From Vitellaria paradoxa (Eukaryota > Streptophyta > Magnoliopsida > Ericales > Sapotaceae): 64,000 nt of DNA. Position 1 is the first letter of the stretch; every line of letters begins with the position of its first letter. The DNA is taken from assembly GCA_019916065.1 (NCBI GenBank), contig CM034234.1, positions 692,963 through 756,962 on the forward strand, in the 5' to 3' direction. The notes beneath the pieces are model-generated. The model was given only the letters and a program-made list of their open reading frames with translations, searched no databases and was not told the origin of the DNA. The position numbers and the translations under genes are program-made. This document shows positions 47,963 to 58,856 of the stretch, one piece after another.

Positions 47963-49651
47963 ATGTATATAATTCAACCACCAGTCAGCCTCTCATCCCT
48001 TCTCACGCCAGCCTTTCATTTCCATCTTCTCATGTCATCCACATTCCAGGCTTCCTCTGCTCCTTTTCCTTCCCTTTCATTTCCCTCGCCGCCAAAAAGC
48101 CCTGCCTTTCCCCGTAAGATAGTGTTGTTTGCCAGACTGCCTACTGCTAGAAATTCTTCACAGAGGACATCATCAAACACATTGACTCTCAGTAGGAGAA
48201 CAGAAAGATTATGCCCAGAAGAGATTTCTGGTTTTGTTAACAGAAGTCATGAGATCAAATTGGTTGGACAAAACAATGACTTACCCACCACTGAAGAAGC
48301 TAACCTTGACTTCGATAAGAAAAACAGCAGGTTACCAGTCCTAGACTTGGTTCAAAGAATTAGGGCATTGCCCACTGCACAGAGAACCAGAATTCTGGAT
48401 ATCTTAGAGGTGGATTGTGGATTTCAGACCGTTTCTAACTTCAACGATTTGCTTATGGCTTTGGTCACGGCAGATGAGCCAGAACTTGCCTTGAAACTCT
48501 ACTCCAAATTATCCTGTTATGGGTTGGTGCCAAATTGCCGGACACATTCTATTATGATCAGGTGTTACTGCAAGAAAGGAGACCCCACTGAGGCCAAAAA
48601 AGTCATAGACCAAATGGTTGAGAACGGAACGCAACCAACTGTTGCAACATTCACTTGTCTAGTCAATGCATTCTGCAGAAGAGGCAGGGTGCGTCAAGCT
48701 CTAGAGGTTCTGGGGATTATGGGTCGAATTAAATGTGAACCCACAATTCAGACATACAATTGCTTGTTGAAGGGCTTGTGTTATGTGGGAAAGGTGGAGA
48801 AGGCTTATCAATTGCTGACTAATATCAAAAAATCTTCCACAAGACCTGACATTTATACATACACGGCAGTCATGGATGGATTCTGCAAAGTGGGTAGATC
48901 AGATGAAGCTTCTGAATTGTTGGATGAAGCTCTGGGGAAGGGATTGACTCCCAGTGTGTTCACTTTCAATACTCTGTTTACTGGGTATTGCAAGGAGGGG
49001 AGGCCATTGGAGGGTATTGGTTTGTTGAAGGAAATGAAGGATCGAAAATGCATGCCTGATTACATCAGTTATAGCACCTTGTTGCATGGTTTGCTGAAAT
49101 GGGGTAAAATTCACTCAGCACTGCTGATTTATGAGGAGATGGTGGGAGTTGGTTTTCAAGTGGATGAGAGGATGATGAATACTCTATTGAGAGGGTTATG
49201 CAGGAGATCTCGTAAAGAGAAAGATATGTTAAAAAATGCCTATCAGGTGTTTGATAAAATGAAGAGGTGGGCTTATGTCATTTATTGTTGCACATACGAC
49301 CTAGTGATCGAAGCCTTCTGCACTGGAAAGGATGCAGATAAGGCTTTGGTCAGTTTAAATGAAATGGTTGGGGCTGGACATGTACCAAAGAACATCACCT
49401 TTAACAATATTATGCGAGCACTTTGTGACGAGGGAAAGTTGGAAGAGGCATTGTCTGTTTTTGTTGTGTTCAGAGGGAGTGGAATACCCGCCAAGATTTC
49501 TTTCAACATTTTGATTAGTGAGTTTAATCGGCAAGGCAGGCCGCTAGGTGCTTGTAATGTGTATTGTGCAGCATTGAAAGTAGGGGTGGTTCCAGATAGA
49601 AAGCCCAGAGGATGTTCAACTGAAAGAAAAGCTCTTGTTTCATATGTTTAG
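47963..49651 (+). CDS. P-type pentatricopeptide repeat (PPR) protein, intronless
   Basis: An intact 562-codon frame has no introns, as is usual for PPR genes. The N-terminus is rich in S, P and F and depleted in acidic residues, consistent with plastid or mitochondrial targeting. From about residue 155 there are about 11 tandem repeats of 35 residues, for example beginning TFTCLVNAFCRRGRVRQALE, TYNCLLKGLCYVGKVEKAY and TFNTLFTGYCKEGRP. No E, DYW or SMR domain follows, so it is a P-class protein likely to bind organelle RNA and influence its stability or translation. The first ATG is at 47963, but the TATA position makes the second in-frame ATG at 48032 (MSSTFQASS) a good alternative. The repeat around residues 395-430 carries a short insertion. 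Confidence 0.9.
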   Translation: MYIIQPPVSLSSLLTPAFHFHLLMSSTFQASSAPFPSLSFPSPPKSPAFPRKIVLFARLPTARNSSQRTSSNTLTLSRRTERLCPEEISGFVNRSHEIKLVGQNNDLPTTEEANLDFDKKNSRLPVLDLVQRIRALPTAQRTRILDILEVDCGFQTVSNFNDLLMALVTADEPELALKLYSKLSCYGLVPNCRTHSIMIRCYCKKGDPTEAKKVIDQMVENGTQPTVATFTCLVNAFCRRGRVRQALEVLGIMGRIKCEPTIQTYNCLLKGLCYVGKVEKAYQLLTNIKKSSTRPDIYTYTAVMDGFCKVGRSDEASELLDEALGKGLTPSVFTFNTLFTGYCKEGRPLEGIGLLKEMKDRKCMPDYISYSTLLHGLLKWGKIHSALLIYEEMVGVGFQVDERMMNTLLRGLCRRSRKEKDMLKNAYQVFDKMKRWAYVIYCCTYDLVIEAFCTGKDADKALVSLNEMVGAGHVPKNITFNNIMRALCDEGKLEEALSVFVVFRGSGIPAKISFNILISEFNRQGRPLGACNVYCAALKVGVVPDRKPRGCSTERKALVSYV

Positions 49652-50131
49652 ATTTACATCATAATGGAGAAACATTTCCATTACAAACTTCAGACTAATA
49701 AATGGTAAAATGAAGAAAAGAACTTAGGAATTCGGTTGATGGTTGCATCTTTCAATCCCATTTGCTAGGGCTGGGAAGGCTGTAAATTTGTTCCTCCAGT
49801 TGGAGTAAAGATTAGCTTCCAGTCACTGCAGAGTGTTGCTTCAAAAGAATGGCTTGGATATTTACAGAAATTAATAGAGAAATTGATTGATAGGTGCTCA
49901 TAATTTGTAATTCAACAATTAATCGAAGACAGTAATTACAAATATTTTGTTCTAATACAAAATCAACTATTTGCTATGAGATATTTCTTAACAACATAAA
50001 TTTCCTTTGTCCTTGCAGAATATTTCAAGCTTCCATCTCATTTGCAATCCAAATGAACATGAAAACTCCCCAAGGAAATCAGCACTAGATTGAAAGGATC
50101 TTCTGCTGATGACAGAGTGATATACAAGCAG
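49652..50131. other. Convergent spacer between PPR and EF-P genes
   Basis: It holds the 3' UTRs of both genes. No other feature is seen. Confidence 0.5.
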
Positions 50132-53100
50132 TTAGGGACGGCTCATGTATTGCCCAGTTCTAGTATCCACCAATATATCCTCACCTCTCTCTATGAATAA
50201 TGGGACATTCACAACAGCACCTGTCTCAAGAGTTGCACGTTTAGATCCACCTGCCATAACAAGAACAGATAGTCATTCAACACATCTTGTTAACGCCTAG
50301 GTTACTGTCCCTTTTGTTCCCCAGTCCTAATTTATGCATCACATAAGAGCAGTTATCCATTGCTATATATATATATATATATAATAGACTGTCTTGGACA
50401 ATGAAGGTCATATCACCTGTCAACTGGAAGTGATGGACTTGTACAAGCTTTCTTAGTTTCTGAGTTCCCAACCCGTGAAAGAAAATTACAGTTATCAATT
50501 GTGGATCCATTTCTAAAAGGGTCAAACAATCAAATACTACTACCCTACTCATGGTGTACAACTCGGACAAAAAATAAAGCATTTCTTCATATCATCCCAA
50601 AGCAGTATTTTGGCGAGCAAAAATACTGCATTGGCAGAAATGTAGAAGATATGTCTACGAGATAAAGAATACCTTGTGCCGTGTCACCTTTAAGGCCAGG
50701 ATCAACATCAACCACAGTCAACCTTACAGTGATAGGGAGGTCAAAACCAATGATCTGCAAACATATGATCAACATCTCAATTATTTATCCACAAAGCAGA
50801 AAGTATAGGAAAGTAGGAATCAATTGTGTCACTACTAATGGATAGTGTACATAATGGTACGCACTCATCCACGAAATATTTAGATATCACTTCCCAAAAT
50901 ACCATTTTTGTGGATGTTCCTTTCTTTGTTAAAAGAAAATTGGCAATAGTAACAAATTAAGAACCAAAAGAATAACCAACTAAAAATTGGAAATGAAATG
51001 TAGTTTCCCCTTCCAAATAGCAAATCGCAGTCCATGCCTCTGACAATAAAAACAAATTTAGAACTGAAAGAATAGGTGACTAAAAATTGGAAATGAAACA
51101 TACTTTCCCCTTCCAAAATAGCAAATTGCAGTCCATGCCTTCTTTCATCCACTTTGTCTTATCTCCTACATCTGATTCATTAAGACGAAGCTCCTCATAT
51201 GTATTCTGAAAATAAAAACATTCCAGATTTGAAACAACTGTGTAGGCCATAAAAAGAGAATAGGTAAGCCTTTCAAAGCCAGTTCTAAGGAGAATACCAA
51301 CTCACAAACCAACCCCTAGTTTATCTCCGAAAAGAATAAAAAAATAAAAAAATAAAGAAAGAAAAAAGAAAAAGGCTCAAGAGGATGAATTAGCCAAGTG
51401 TACCAAAGCACATAAAAAAATTATACATGAAGACACAAGATATTCCTACAATTCCACCTATTCATGGTACTACATCTTAACTAAGTCTATCAAATCCTGT
51501 GGAGGGTAAAAAGGCTATTCAGATTAATTTATTTCAGAAAAAAACAAAACACAGAAAATCAAACAATAAAACTTATTAGATTTGACTAAACACGTTGTTT
51601 TAAGATTCAGGAAATTTATGCACAAGACAGTATGGGAGGCATAAAGTGGATGTCAAATAAACTAGCTTCTACTTGGGAAAGGGGAGTTTAATAATAGGAA
51701 AATGAAAATTTTACTTGTATTGTTCTACAAATGGAGAAAGTGCATCACTATTTTTACTTGTATTGTTCTACAAATGGAGAAAGTGCATCACCAGCAGTAG
51801 TGCACTAATAACACAATATATGAGAGGATAGTGGACAATACCAGGTCCATGAAAACAAACTGGGAACCATCTTTATATGTGTATTGCTTTGTTTCCTTGA
51901 ATATATCTGCCTCGTCAATCTGGACAATTGACAGCACATCAGATGGTAGCAAAGGGGGAGGACTAAGGTAAAAAAGCAGCTTCTAATATAATAATCAACT
52001 GCATGTTTGAAGGAGAATGGAATCTTAAAAACACGTCTTTACAGTAGATTAAACACATAATGTTGTCATTATCATAATGATAAAATATACAACCAAAAAA
52101 GAGATATGCATAACATTCCACAAAAAATAATAATAATAATTAATGGCCCAGCTTCTTGTTATCAACAAATTATTTATAGTTTGTGCAGCAAGAATAATAT
52201 AATTGAGGATTTCCCAGTTAGTTTAAGATTCTGTTTTCTTAAAGGCAAAGTGAAAGGGAAATCGTTCCTTGGGCAAGTATATCTATAGCTAAATCATATT
52301 GAACCTAAGCCAAACAAGCTTGCACAATGTTTACATGATCATAAGCTTTCTCAATGTCTAATTTGCAAACATCCTTGGATTTCCATTTCAACTCTTACAT
52401 GTAGAACCTCATTAGCCACCAAGACCACATCCAAAATTTGATGCCCCTCCATGACGGCATTTTAGGATTCCAAAATCAAGAACCCCTATTCCTTCTTGAG
52501 TCTGCTAGCCAACACCTTTGGACCTTGTATAATCTGACCACTAAGCTGATAGGTCTAAAATCCTTCAAGTTCACTGCTCCCATTTTCTTTGGGGATTAAG
52601 GCCACAAAGGTCACATTCAAGCAGTTCACAAATTTCTCATCCTGATGAAATTCTAAAAAGATCCTCATCATGTCTTGTTTTAAGAACCCCCAATATTGTT
52701 GAAAGAATGCTAGGTCCAACTATCCAATCTCGGTGCTTGTCCCCATTAATTTTCAGTTATTGCCAAGTATTAGAAAATGGCATAGATGTTAAGCAAAAAA
52801 AGTAAATAAGAAAAACTACTACCAGTGTAAGTACAAATAAATGAGTCACTACAGTACTACCTTACTTCCAGCACGAAAAGTTTTCTCAACTGTGTTTCCT
52901 GTCATGTAATTCCGTAGTGTGGTTCTCACAAAGGCAGCTCCTTTACCAGGTTTTACATGTAGAAACTCTGCACCATTCCAATATGCATAAAATCAGATGA
53001 ATTAAATCAGAACAAAGGAGGGAATTCAAGACATATAGTCTCATTTTACGAACATTCTCCCAGAAACATGCCCATACATGCATATGTTAAAACCATGCAG

Positions 53101-53684
53101 CTTTTGAAACCCAATAGTTCATAATGTTCCATTAATTTCAGAAAACATTACCATATCACTGTCTCATAAAAACACTAGCAAGTAATGTGTAGATGTGTCA
53201 TTTTTGCAAGTAAACAAAAAGATCTACTTTGGGGAAGGAAAAAGTAAACGTAGAAATAATTCTGGGTAAGTAAAAGCAACTAGAAAATGAAAATTACGCC
53301 ATTTATTAGTTTAAAATAGTGTTTGATAACATTCAAATCTTATCTGCATGAATGGTTCATAAACATTATAGCATATCAGAGAGAGACACATACGCATTGA
53401 TAAAGGTCAATCGACTCTATCCCGACTCTGGCAAAGACATTTCTGTATATAGCATTTTCCATTGTCAATTTATAGTTAGAATTCGAGATCTACTAACCAT
53501 TCCGATGAAATGTCTATTGAATTTAAGTGGCGCTTTGCAATTTCTACAGATTTTGAAGTGAAAATTGATTGATTAAAATGGTGGCTACTGGCTACTGGAA
53601 ATATGTATATGTATATATATATAAGTCCTATAAATATTGACATGCCGTCATTTTTATGATTCATCAAAATGAAAAAATTCACTC

Positions 53685-53720
<36 letters not shown>

Positions 53721-54206
53721 GTTACTAGTTAGATGGCCGCCAATTTCTATGATAACTCCTCTCAAGATGATAGTTCTAAAATGGATTCGAACAGTAGACG
53801 TTCACATACAATGTACATCAAACAGAAGGTGGGCATTACCCACAACTCTCCAAGGAGCTCCATCCACTTCAATGTTAGTACCCACCTTGATATCATTGCT
53901 GGTTAATGCAAAGATCTCTGCAAAACAAACACAAACAGATAAACGAAACCCCCAAAAAAAAAAACAAGGAAATAAACTACAAAATCACATGTTGCATGCA
54001 CGTTCACATACATAAATATGAAGAATAAAGAAGCGGAAAGAGTTACTTGGGAATGTTGGCCGGCGATGCGTTCCGGGGAAAAGCCGTAATGGGAGAAGGG
54101 AAGGCTTCGACGAAAACAAGGCCGATGACAATGGCGATGATGATGATTGAAGGAAGCAAGAAGGGCACCGAGAGAAATTTAACATCGAAATTCCTGCCAT
54201 TGGCAT
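50132..54206 (-). CDS. EFP: Elongation factor P, chloroplast-targeted
   Basis: Seven minus-strand exons join in frame: 54206-54047, 53917-53840, 52967-52861, 51919-51842, 51205-51104, 50754-50673 and 50250-50132. The product is 241 residues. Residues 1 to about 52 are rich in S, P and R and serve as a likely transit peptide ([18 protein letters not shown]). Then come the three EF-P domains: an N-terminal KOW-like domain ([29 protein letters not shown]), a central OB domain ([32 protein letters not shown]) and the C-terminal OB domain ([20 protein letters not shown], then RTGQYMSR). EF-P relieves ribosome stalling, mainly at proline runs; this form should act on plastid ribosomes. The tip lysine in PGKG is present. 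The start is the first in-frame ATG. Introns hold an L1 remnant and a duplicated exon end. Confidence 0.94.
50944..51148 (-). repeat. 99-bp tandem duplication covering the end of EF-P exon 5
   Basis: Copies at about 50944-51042 and 51043-51148 align over almost their whole length. The upstream genomic copy (51043 onward) contains the true end of exon 5 and its donor GTATGT at 51103-51098. The other copy repeats the coding end but has lost one T in the TTTTGG stretch and has CTACAT in place of the donor. It is a dead partial exon in the intron. Confidence 0.85.
51710..51791. repeat. 43-bp tandem duplication in an EF-P intron
   Basis: TTTACTTGTATTGTTCTACA and the following AATGGAGAAAGTGCATCAC occur at about 51710-51748 and again at 51753-51791, essentially unchanged. 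The pair ends 50 bp from exon 4. Confidence 0.9.
52300..52760 (-). pseudogene. L1-type LINE reverse-transcriptase remnant in EF-P intron 3
   Basis: Minus-strand translation gives [11 protein letters not shown] near 52600, then after a one-base frameshift [10 protein letters not shown] at about 52537-52570, and [12 protein letters not shown] at about 52329-52363. These are landmark reverse-transcriptase motifs of plant L1 elements. The piece covers only part of the RT and has stops and frameshifts. It lies in the intron in the same orientation as EF-P. Confidence 0.85.
53682..53725. repeat. (ATT)n microsatellite
   Basis: About 14 ATT units lie in EF-P intron 2. A matching (AAT)n tract lies at 29339-29380 in the first FAX intron. 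Confidence 0.95.
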
Positions 54207-55690
54207 TGACTGCGTTCTCACAATGTATGGTTTTTCTAAAGAAATTCTCTTTCCCACCAAAACGTACCGAGAGACGGCCAAGCCAAACCAAACCCACGGG
54301 TCTGAGACTCTGAATGAAAGCCTCGACCCAGATAAGGAGCGGTTTGGAACAGGTGAGAATGCTACACGGGCGCGCCTAAAATAATGACGTCAATAGCTAG
54401 ATCTGAATAAAAATGCATCGGGAATTAACGGTGTTGATGATACAGGGGATTTTTGGTTTCTTTTTAAGACAAATTGCTGTTCTACCAAAATTTTTAATGA
54501 GAAAATAGTATCAAATGATGTGACAATGATATTAATACAATTTCATTTATTGGCTCACATGTATTTCACATAATTTTGATTTCCTTTGAAAGAATCTTAA
54601 CTATTTTATATTATTCCAAATTTTTAATTATCTTTCTTTAATGTATTTTTTGGGTGATAGAGCATTACCTTTTCATAAATTTAATATTTAAAAATTATAA
54701 AAAATATTATTTTAGATAATTGTTAAACTTTAATAATATTAAAATTTATGATAAATTTCCCATAAATTTACAAGTCTCACAATATGGTCGCTGCATTTAC
54801 TTTTAATATATATATATATATATATTCCTTTCAAGAAGCAAATTCACACTTTTTTAAACAATATTTTCTTGAAATAATATTTTAAAAATAATTTTTTTAG
54901 AAAGAATTTAATATCGAGAGATTTACTCCTTAGACCAAATCCCACCAAATCCTTAGACCAAACCCCGCCAAATCCCTAGAGAGTAAATCTCTTTTGGTTT
55001 GTGTCACACATACCTACTCCTCAACATGTGCAGCGATAAATTACAAACTCGCATAGCAGCGAAGAATCAAACTCACACCTAAGAACTGAATATAATTCGT
55101 CTACCCAAGGAGACCCGTCTTACCAACTTTTACTACGCTTTGCACTCGGAAGACTAGCCCCAAATTTTTGCTAAAGAGAATACTTGAACTTAAAACCTTG
55201 GGGTGGTAAGTTTTTAAGTCGCAGCTCAAAATCATTCCATCTAACCCTCGGGGTTATATTTTAAAAATAATTAAATATGAACAAAATTGTTTTAAAAAAT
55301 ATCTTAGGTTGAAAGTGCATTGGCACTAAGAGCCTTCCAGACATTTATGAGCGTCCCTGCCTTCTTTAAATTTAAAGCACAACAAATGAATGATCAAAAC
55401 CACATCAAGTGAAGAAAACATTGAACAATGTGAGCTCACCAAGAAGCAAAAAGAGAGGCACAAAGATCTCTCGCAGAAGCATTCTGGATTGGGGTTAAAA
55501 CTATTAGAACTCAGGACAGGAAGGACAGACTTTATCTACAAAATAGCATTCCCTATATATAATATCTATCTACCAGGGAATGGAAAGGTGGAAGAAACCA
55601 CATCTTTTATCTTCTATATATATCATGTAAATCAACCTAAACAAAGGAAAGGAAAAACAAAGGAGAGAAAAGAATGCTATCTATCAACAA
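54207..55690. other. Upstream region of EF-P and 3' flank of the pseudokinase gene
   Basis: A palindromic TGACGTCA lies at 54385-54392, about 180 bp before the EF-P start codon on the minus strand. This is a classic plant bZIP site. A (TA)n run is at 54810-54827. A block at 54950-55260 has a tRNA/SINE-like texture but no usable boxes. The pseudokinase 3' UTR should occupy the right end. Confidence 0.45.
54385..54392. promoter_or_regulatory. TGACGTCA bZIP-type motif upstream of EF-P
   Basis: The 8-bp palindrome is the full consensus bound by TGA and related bZIP factors. It lies in probable promoter sequence next to a GC-rich GGGCGCGCC patch. Function is inferred from position only. Confidence 0.5.
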
Positions 55691-58600
55691 TCAAAATCCT
55701 TCCACACTGGGCCTTCGAATCGATGAGGATGATTTCCGGCTTTCTTGTTGGTCAATTCCCTCCAAAGTGAGTGTGGAGGAACAAGTCCGGGGAGGTAGAG
55801 ATGCTGCAAGTGGCGGTGGCCTAGTCGGAGAAATAGATGGTCTAGTTGTTGGCGGTGATGGAGAGAAACTTGACCTGGGAGCCGGGGTAATAATGCCATT
55901 CAGGCTTGGGGATCTTGACATATGTTTCCCAGCAATTGTTCCTGGCTCTTGCAATGGAAACCGGCACGAGTACTTGATGTCTTGTATGGTTTTCAGATGC
56001 TCCACAACAGTTCTCATCGTCGGCCTTTCTGATGGATCTTTCTGAAGACATCTTTGAGCTATATCCGCCACTGTACGAGCTGCTTTGGGTGGAAATCGGC
56101 CTTTTAACTGAGGGTCCATGATCAGTGAGAGTCTACAATCATCTGCCAAGAAAGGGCGGCTCCACTTAACTAGGTTCCTCTCTTCCTTAGGATGGCGGCT
56201 ATCAAGATTCCGCCTGCCTGTGAGCAATTCAAGAAGCACAATGCCAAAACACCAAACATTGCTCTTGGGGGTGAGCAGCCCTCTCTCCAGTGTCTCCACT
56301 GAGAGATTTGCCAATGCCTGGATTAAGAAAATAGAGCACGAAACTGATGAGTCCAGACTCAACAAATATTATTCAAGGCATTAAAGTATATATGGACCAA
56401 GAAAAAACCTATTAGGTACTGAACAAACCAAATCCATTTACCCCATGATACGACAACAATGAACCCATAGCAGTTCTATAAAAGCAAGGAGCTCATTATC
56501 TTATCAAGTTTCAGATTTACTTGATAAAGACTGTCATGCTTGGTATTAGTAGGCATTATGACACCACTACCAACCGAGAAGTAGAAAATACCCCTTACTT
56601 ATTCAGAAGGTTGGTAAGGAAGGAATGCACCCCAAGAAGATTGAGTTGGATGGAGTTCAGGTAGCTGTGTGGATGACTCCCTCCTTCGACTTAAGGCCAC
56701 TGGGGAGTCCTTCGACTTAAGGCCACTGGGGAGTTACGGAGTTTGAATTTCACTATGATTTGCTTTGCAAAGTCGATGATATGGTCTATACATGAGTTAG
56801 GGTGTTCAAATAGAGGATGCCATCAAAGGCAACCAAACAGTACTTTTTTGCACAAGGAAAGGGGAACTGCTGGGCATTCAATATATAAGTCAAGGCTCGC
56901 TTATTACATTTCCTTTTTCTTTCATTTTTTGGATAAAGGCGACCTAGGGTACCCTTATCACCATCTAATTGACTGTGAAGGCTTTTTGACCATTGGATAA
57001 GATTAAAAACAAATCCAACGATTGAGATAGTAATTCAAAATTTAACTAGTTTTAAAATTTTCCGTTTGACCCTTCTTTTAAGGAAAAAAAAAAAAAAGCT
57101 AGCTATTTGTATCCAACTAAACACATTTTCTCTCCCAATCCACTTAACAGCTTTCTTTCTCCAACTCTCTTTAACCATTGTATTTGTTTTTAATCTTATC
57201 CAACAATCAAGAAAGTCCCACCACCAATTAGACAGTGAAAAGGGAACTGTAGTTCCCCTTCCTCGACCTCCCCCCTCCCCTTTTTCTTTTTTTCTTCTTT
57301 TTGGGTATTGAAGGATTTTGGTTTTCATTACAATTCTCTTGTGGGCATTTTCAGAGGACTGAATAAGCATAGGCATGATGTAATTGCAGAGTTCACATGT
57401 GGGAAGCACCCGCGTATTTTGGCACACTATATTGAAGTTTAAAAAGGGGAAAAAATATGACGACTCTGCCAACAAAGAGCACTTACCACTGAACTGTTGG
57501 AGATCTCATTCTCTGGATTGTGGTTAATGCAACCATATCCTGAAAGCTTTGCACTAAAATCTTTGTCAATCTGTATATTGGAGGTTGAAAATTCATTGAA
57601 CATTGCCTGCAAGTACAAGGAGAGGATTTAGTCTGCACTGAGAATTATTGCACAACAGCTTTTGCAAGGAATAAGATTGACAGGGATGCTAAACTTGGAA
57701 TTTCAAAAAACCTCCCCCTCAGTTTTCCATCCCCAAATTGAATACATAAAACATGGAAAAGAATGAATATGTTTAATAATTGAAGCAAACAGGTGTCCCT
57801 TCAAGCATTTGACAATCCAGATTCATCCATATGAAATGTAGTGCAGCATGCAAGAAGTTCTGAATACCTGGAAAGGACCTTCCTCATGTAAGAAAGTCAG
57901 ACCTTGTGCAGCACACAAAGCAACTCTCATTCGGGCATTCCAATCAATAGGGGGGCCGTCTGATCTCCCATACAAAAGCCGGTCTAAACTTCCATGGAAA
58001 AGCCTCTCATAAACTAACATCCTTTGTTCTGATCCCTCACGTGCATGGAAGCCAATCAACTTACAGAGGTTAGGATGCTGTAAAGATGCAAGAGTGTTCA
58101 CCTCGCTCACAAATTCCTTAAGACCCTGTAAGAAGATTGAAATAGTGAGATTCTCTCAAACATCTCAACAATTATTAAAAAAAAAAAAATCAGATAGGAC
58201 TTAGCAACATTAAGTGAGATAAATCAGAACTAGCATACGAATATTTATTTTCCATCCAGTATTACCTGGGTGGAAGGGTGAAGACGAGTAACGGTGGCTT
58301 CCACTTTTTTTGAACCAGTCAAATCATCCCCAAAAGAAGCTTTATATATCACGGAAGAAAGACCTTCAGACATACACCGTTCTGGAGAGAAATTGTGGCA
58401 GGCAGATGCAATTTCCTCAAACAAAAAGTTCCGGAGTCCTGAACGAGGAAGTGGCAGTGGCCCAGAAGCATTGAGAAGGCCACTGGAAGTCCCTGCTTTA
58501 AAGCTTCCCATAGTCTTCAGACTTGCCGCACTCTGAACCTGAGGTGAAGGAAGAGGAAGAGGTTGTGGACTTTGGGAAAAGGATTCACATTCAATTGATG

Positions 58601-58856
58601 AAAGATCATCTTGTTCTGCTGCAACAAGGCTGGAAGGGGCAGACAATGCCCTTGTTCTACTATTTGTTGCTTTGTTTATGGGATAAGCAGGTTTCACCCT
58701 GGTCCTAAAACTTGGGGGTGCAGACTGCAAGGAGCGGGTTTGGATGTGTGGCTTAGGCAATGTAGCTGGTGAATTTTCTTGCGGGTTGATACGTCTGGCA
58801 CAAGCGGTGTGGTCAGATTTTTTCTTCTTGTTCTTCAAAACTGTGAAACAACCCAT
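55691..58856 (-). CDS. RLCK-type pseudokinase, N-terminally acylated (MGC)
   Basis: Four minus-strand exons join in phase 0: 58856-58266, 58125-57868, 57606-57487 and 56317-55691. The product is 531 residues. MGCF at the N-terminus is a myristoylation/palmitoylation consensus, so the protein is likely membrane-bound. Residues about 20-145 are disordered and rich in S and P. A protein-kinase fold spans about 145-440 (LRNFLFEEIASACHNFS; PNLCKLIGFHAREG; MLVYERLFHGSLDRLLYG; KSNVWCFGIVLLELLTGR; DPSERPTMRTVVEHL). All catalytic signatures are lost: the lysine motif reads VTRL, the HRD position reads FNE (286-288) and the DFG position reads GYG (306-308). The reading frame and splicing are clean, so this is a maintained pseudokinase, probably a scaffold in receptor-kinase signalling. 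The tail is rich in S and P. Confidence 0.92.
56682..56733. repeat. 26-bp perfect tandem duplication
   Basis: TCCTTCGACTTAAGGCCACT plus TGGGGAG-type remainder occurs exactly twice, at 56682-56707 and 56708-56733, in the last intron of the pseudokinase gene. Confidence 0.92.
56953..57240. repeat. Inverted-repeat element in the pseudokinase intron
   Basis: A perfect 22-bp inverted repeat (starting TTGGATAAGATTAAAAAC) lies at 56993-57014 and 57182-57203, with a 167-bp spacer. Outside it the arms continue with diverged similarity (CTAATTGACTGTG against CACTGTCTAATTGG in reverse). It is probably a short transposon relic. Confidence 0.65.

Noticed and set aside
54043..54297. Overlapping minus-strand frame at EF-P exon 1 with a hydrophobic stretch
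   Set aside because: It starts at a non-ATG codon and does not join the next exon in the EF-P frame; the frame starting at 54206 does.
54950..55260. Possible SINE between EF-P and the pseudokinase gene
   Set aside because: The B-box-like GGTTTTAAGTTCAAGT is too divergent, and no flanking duplication was found.
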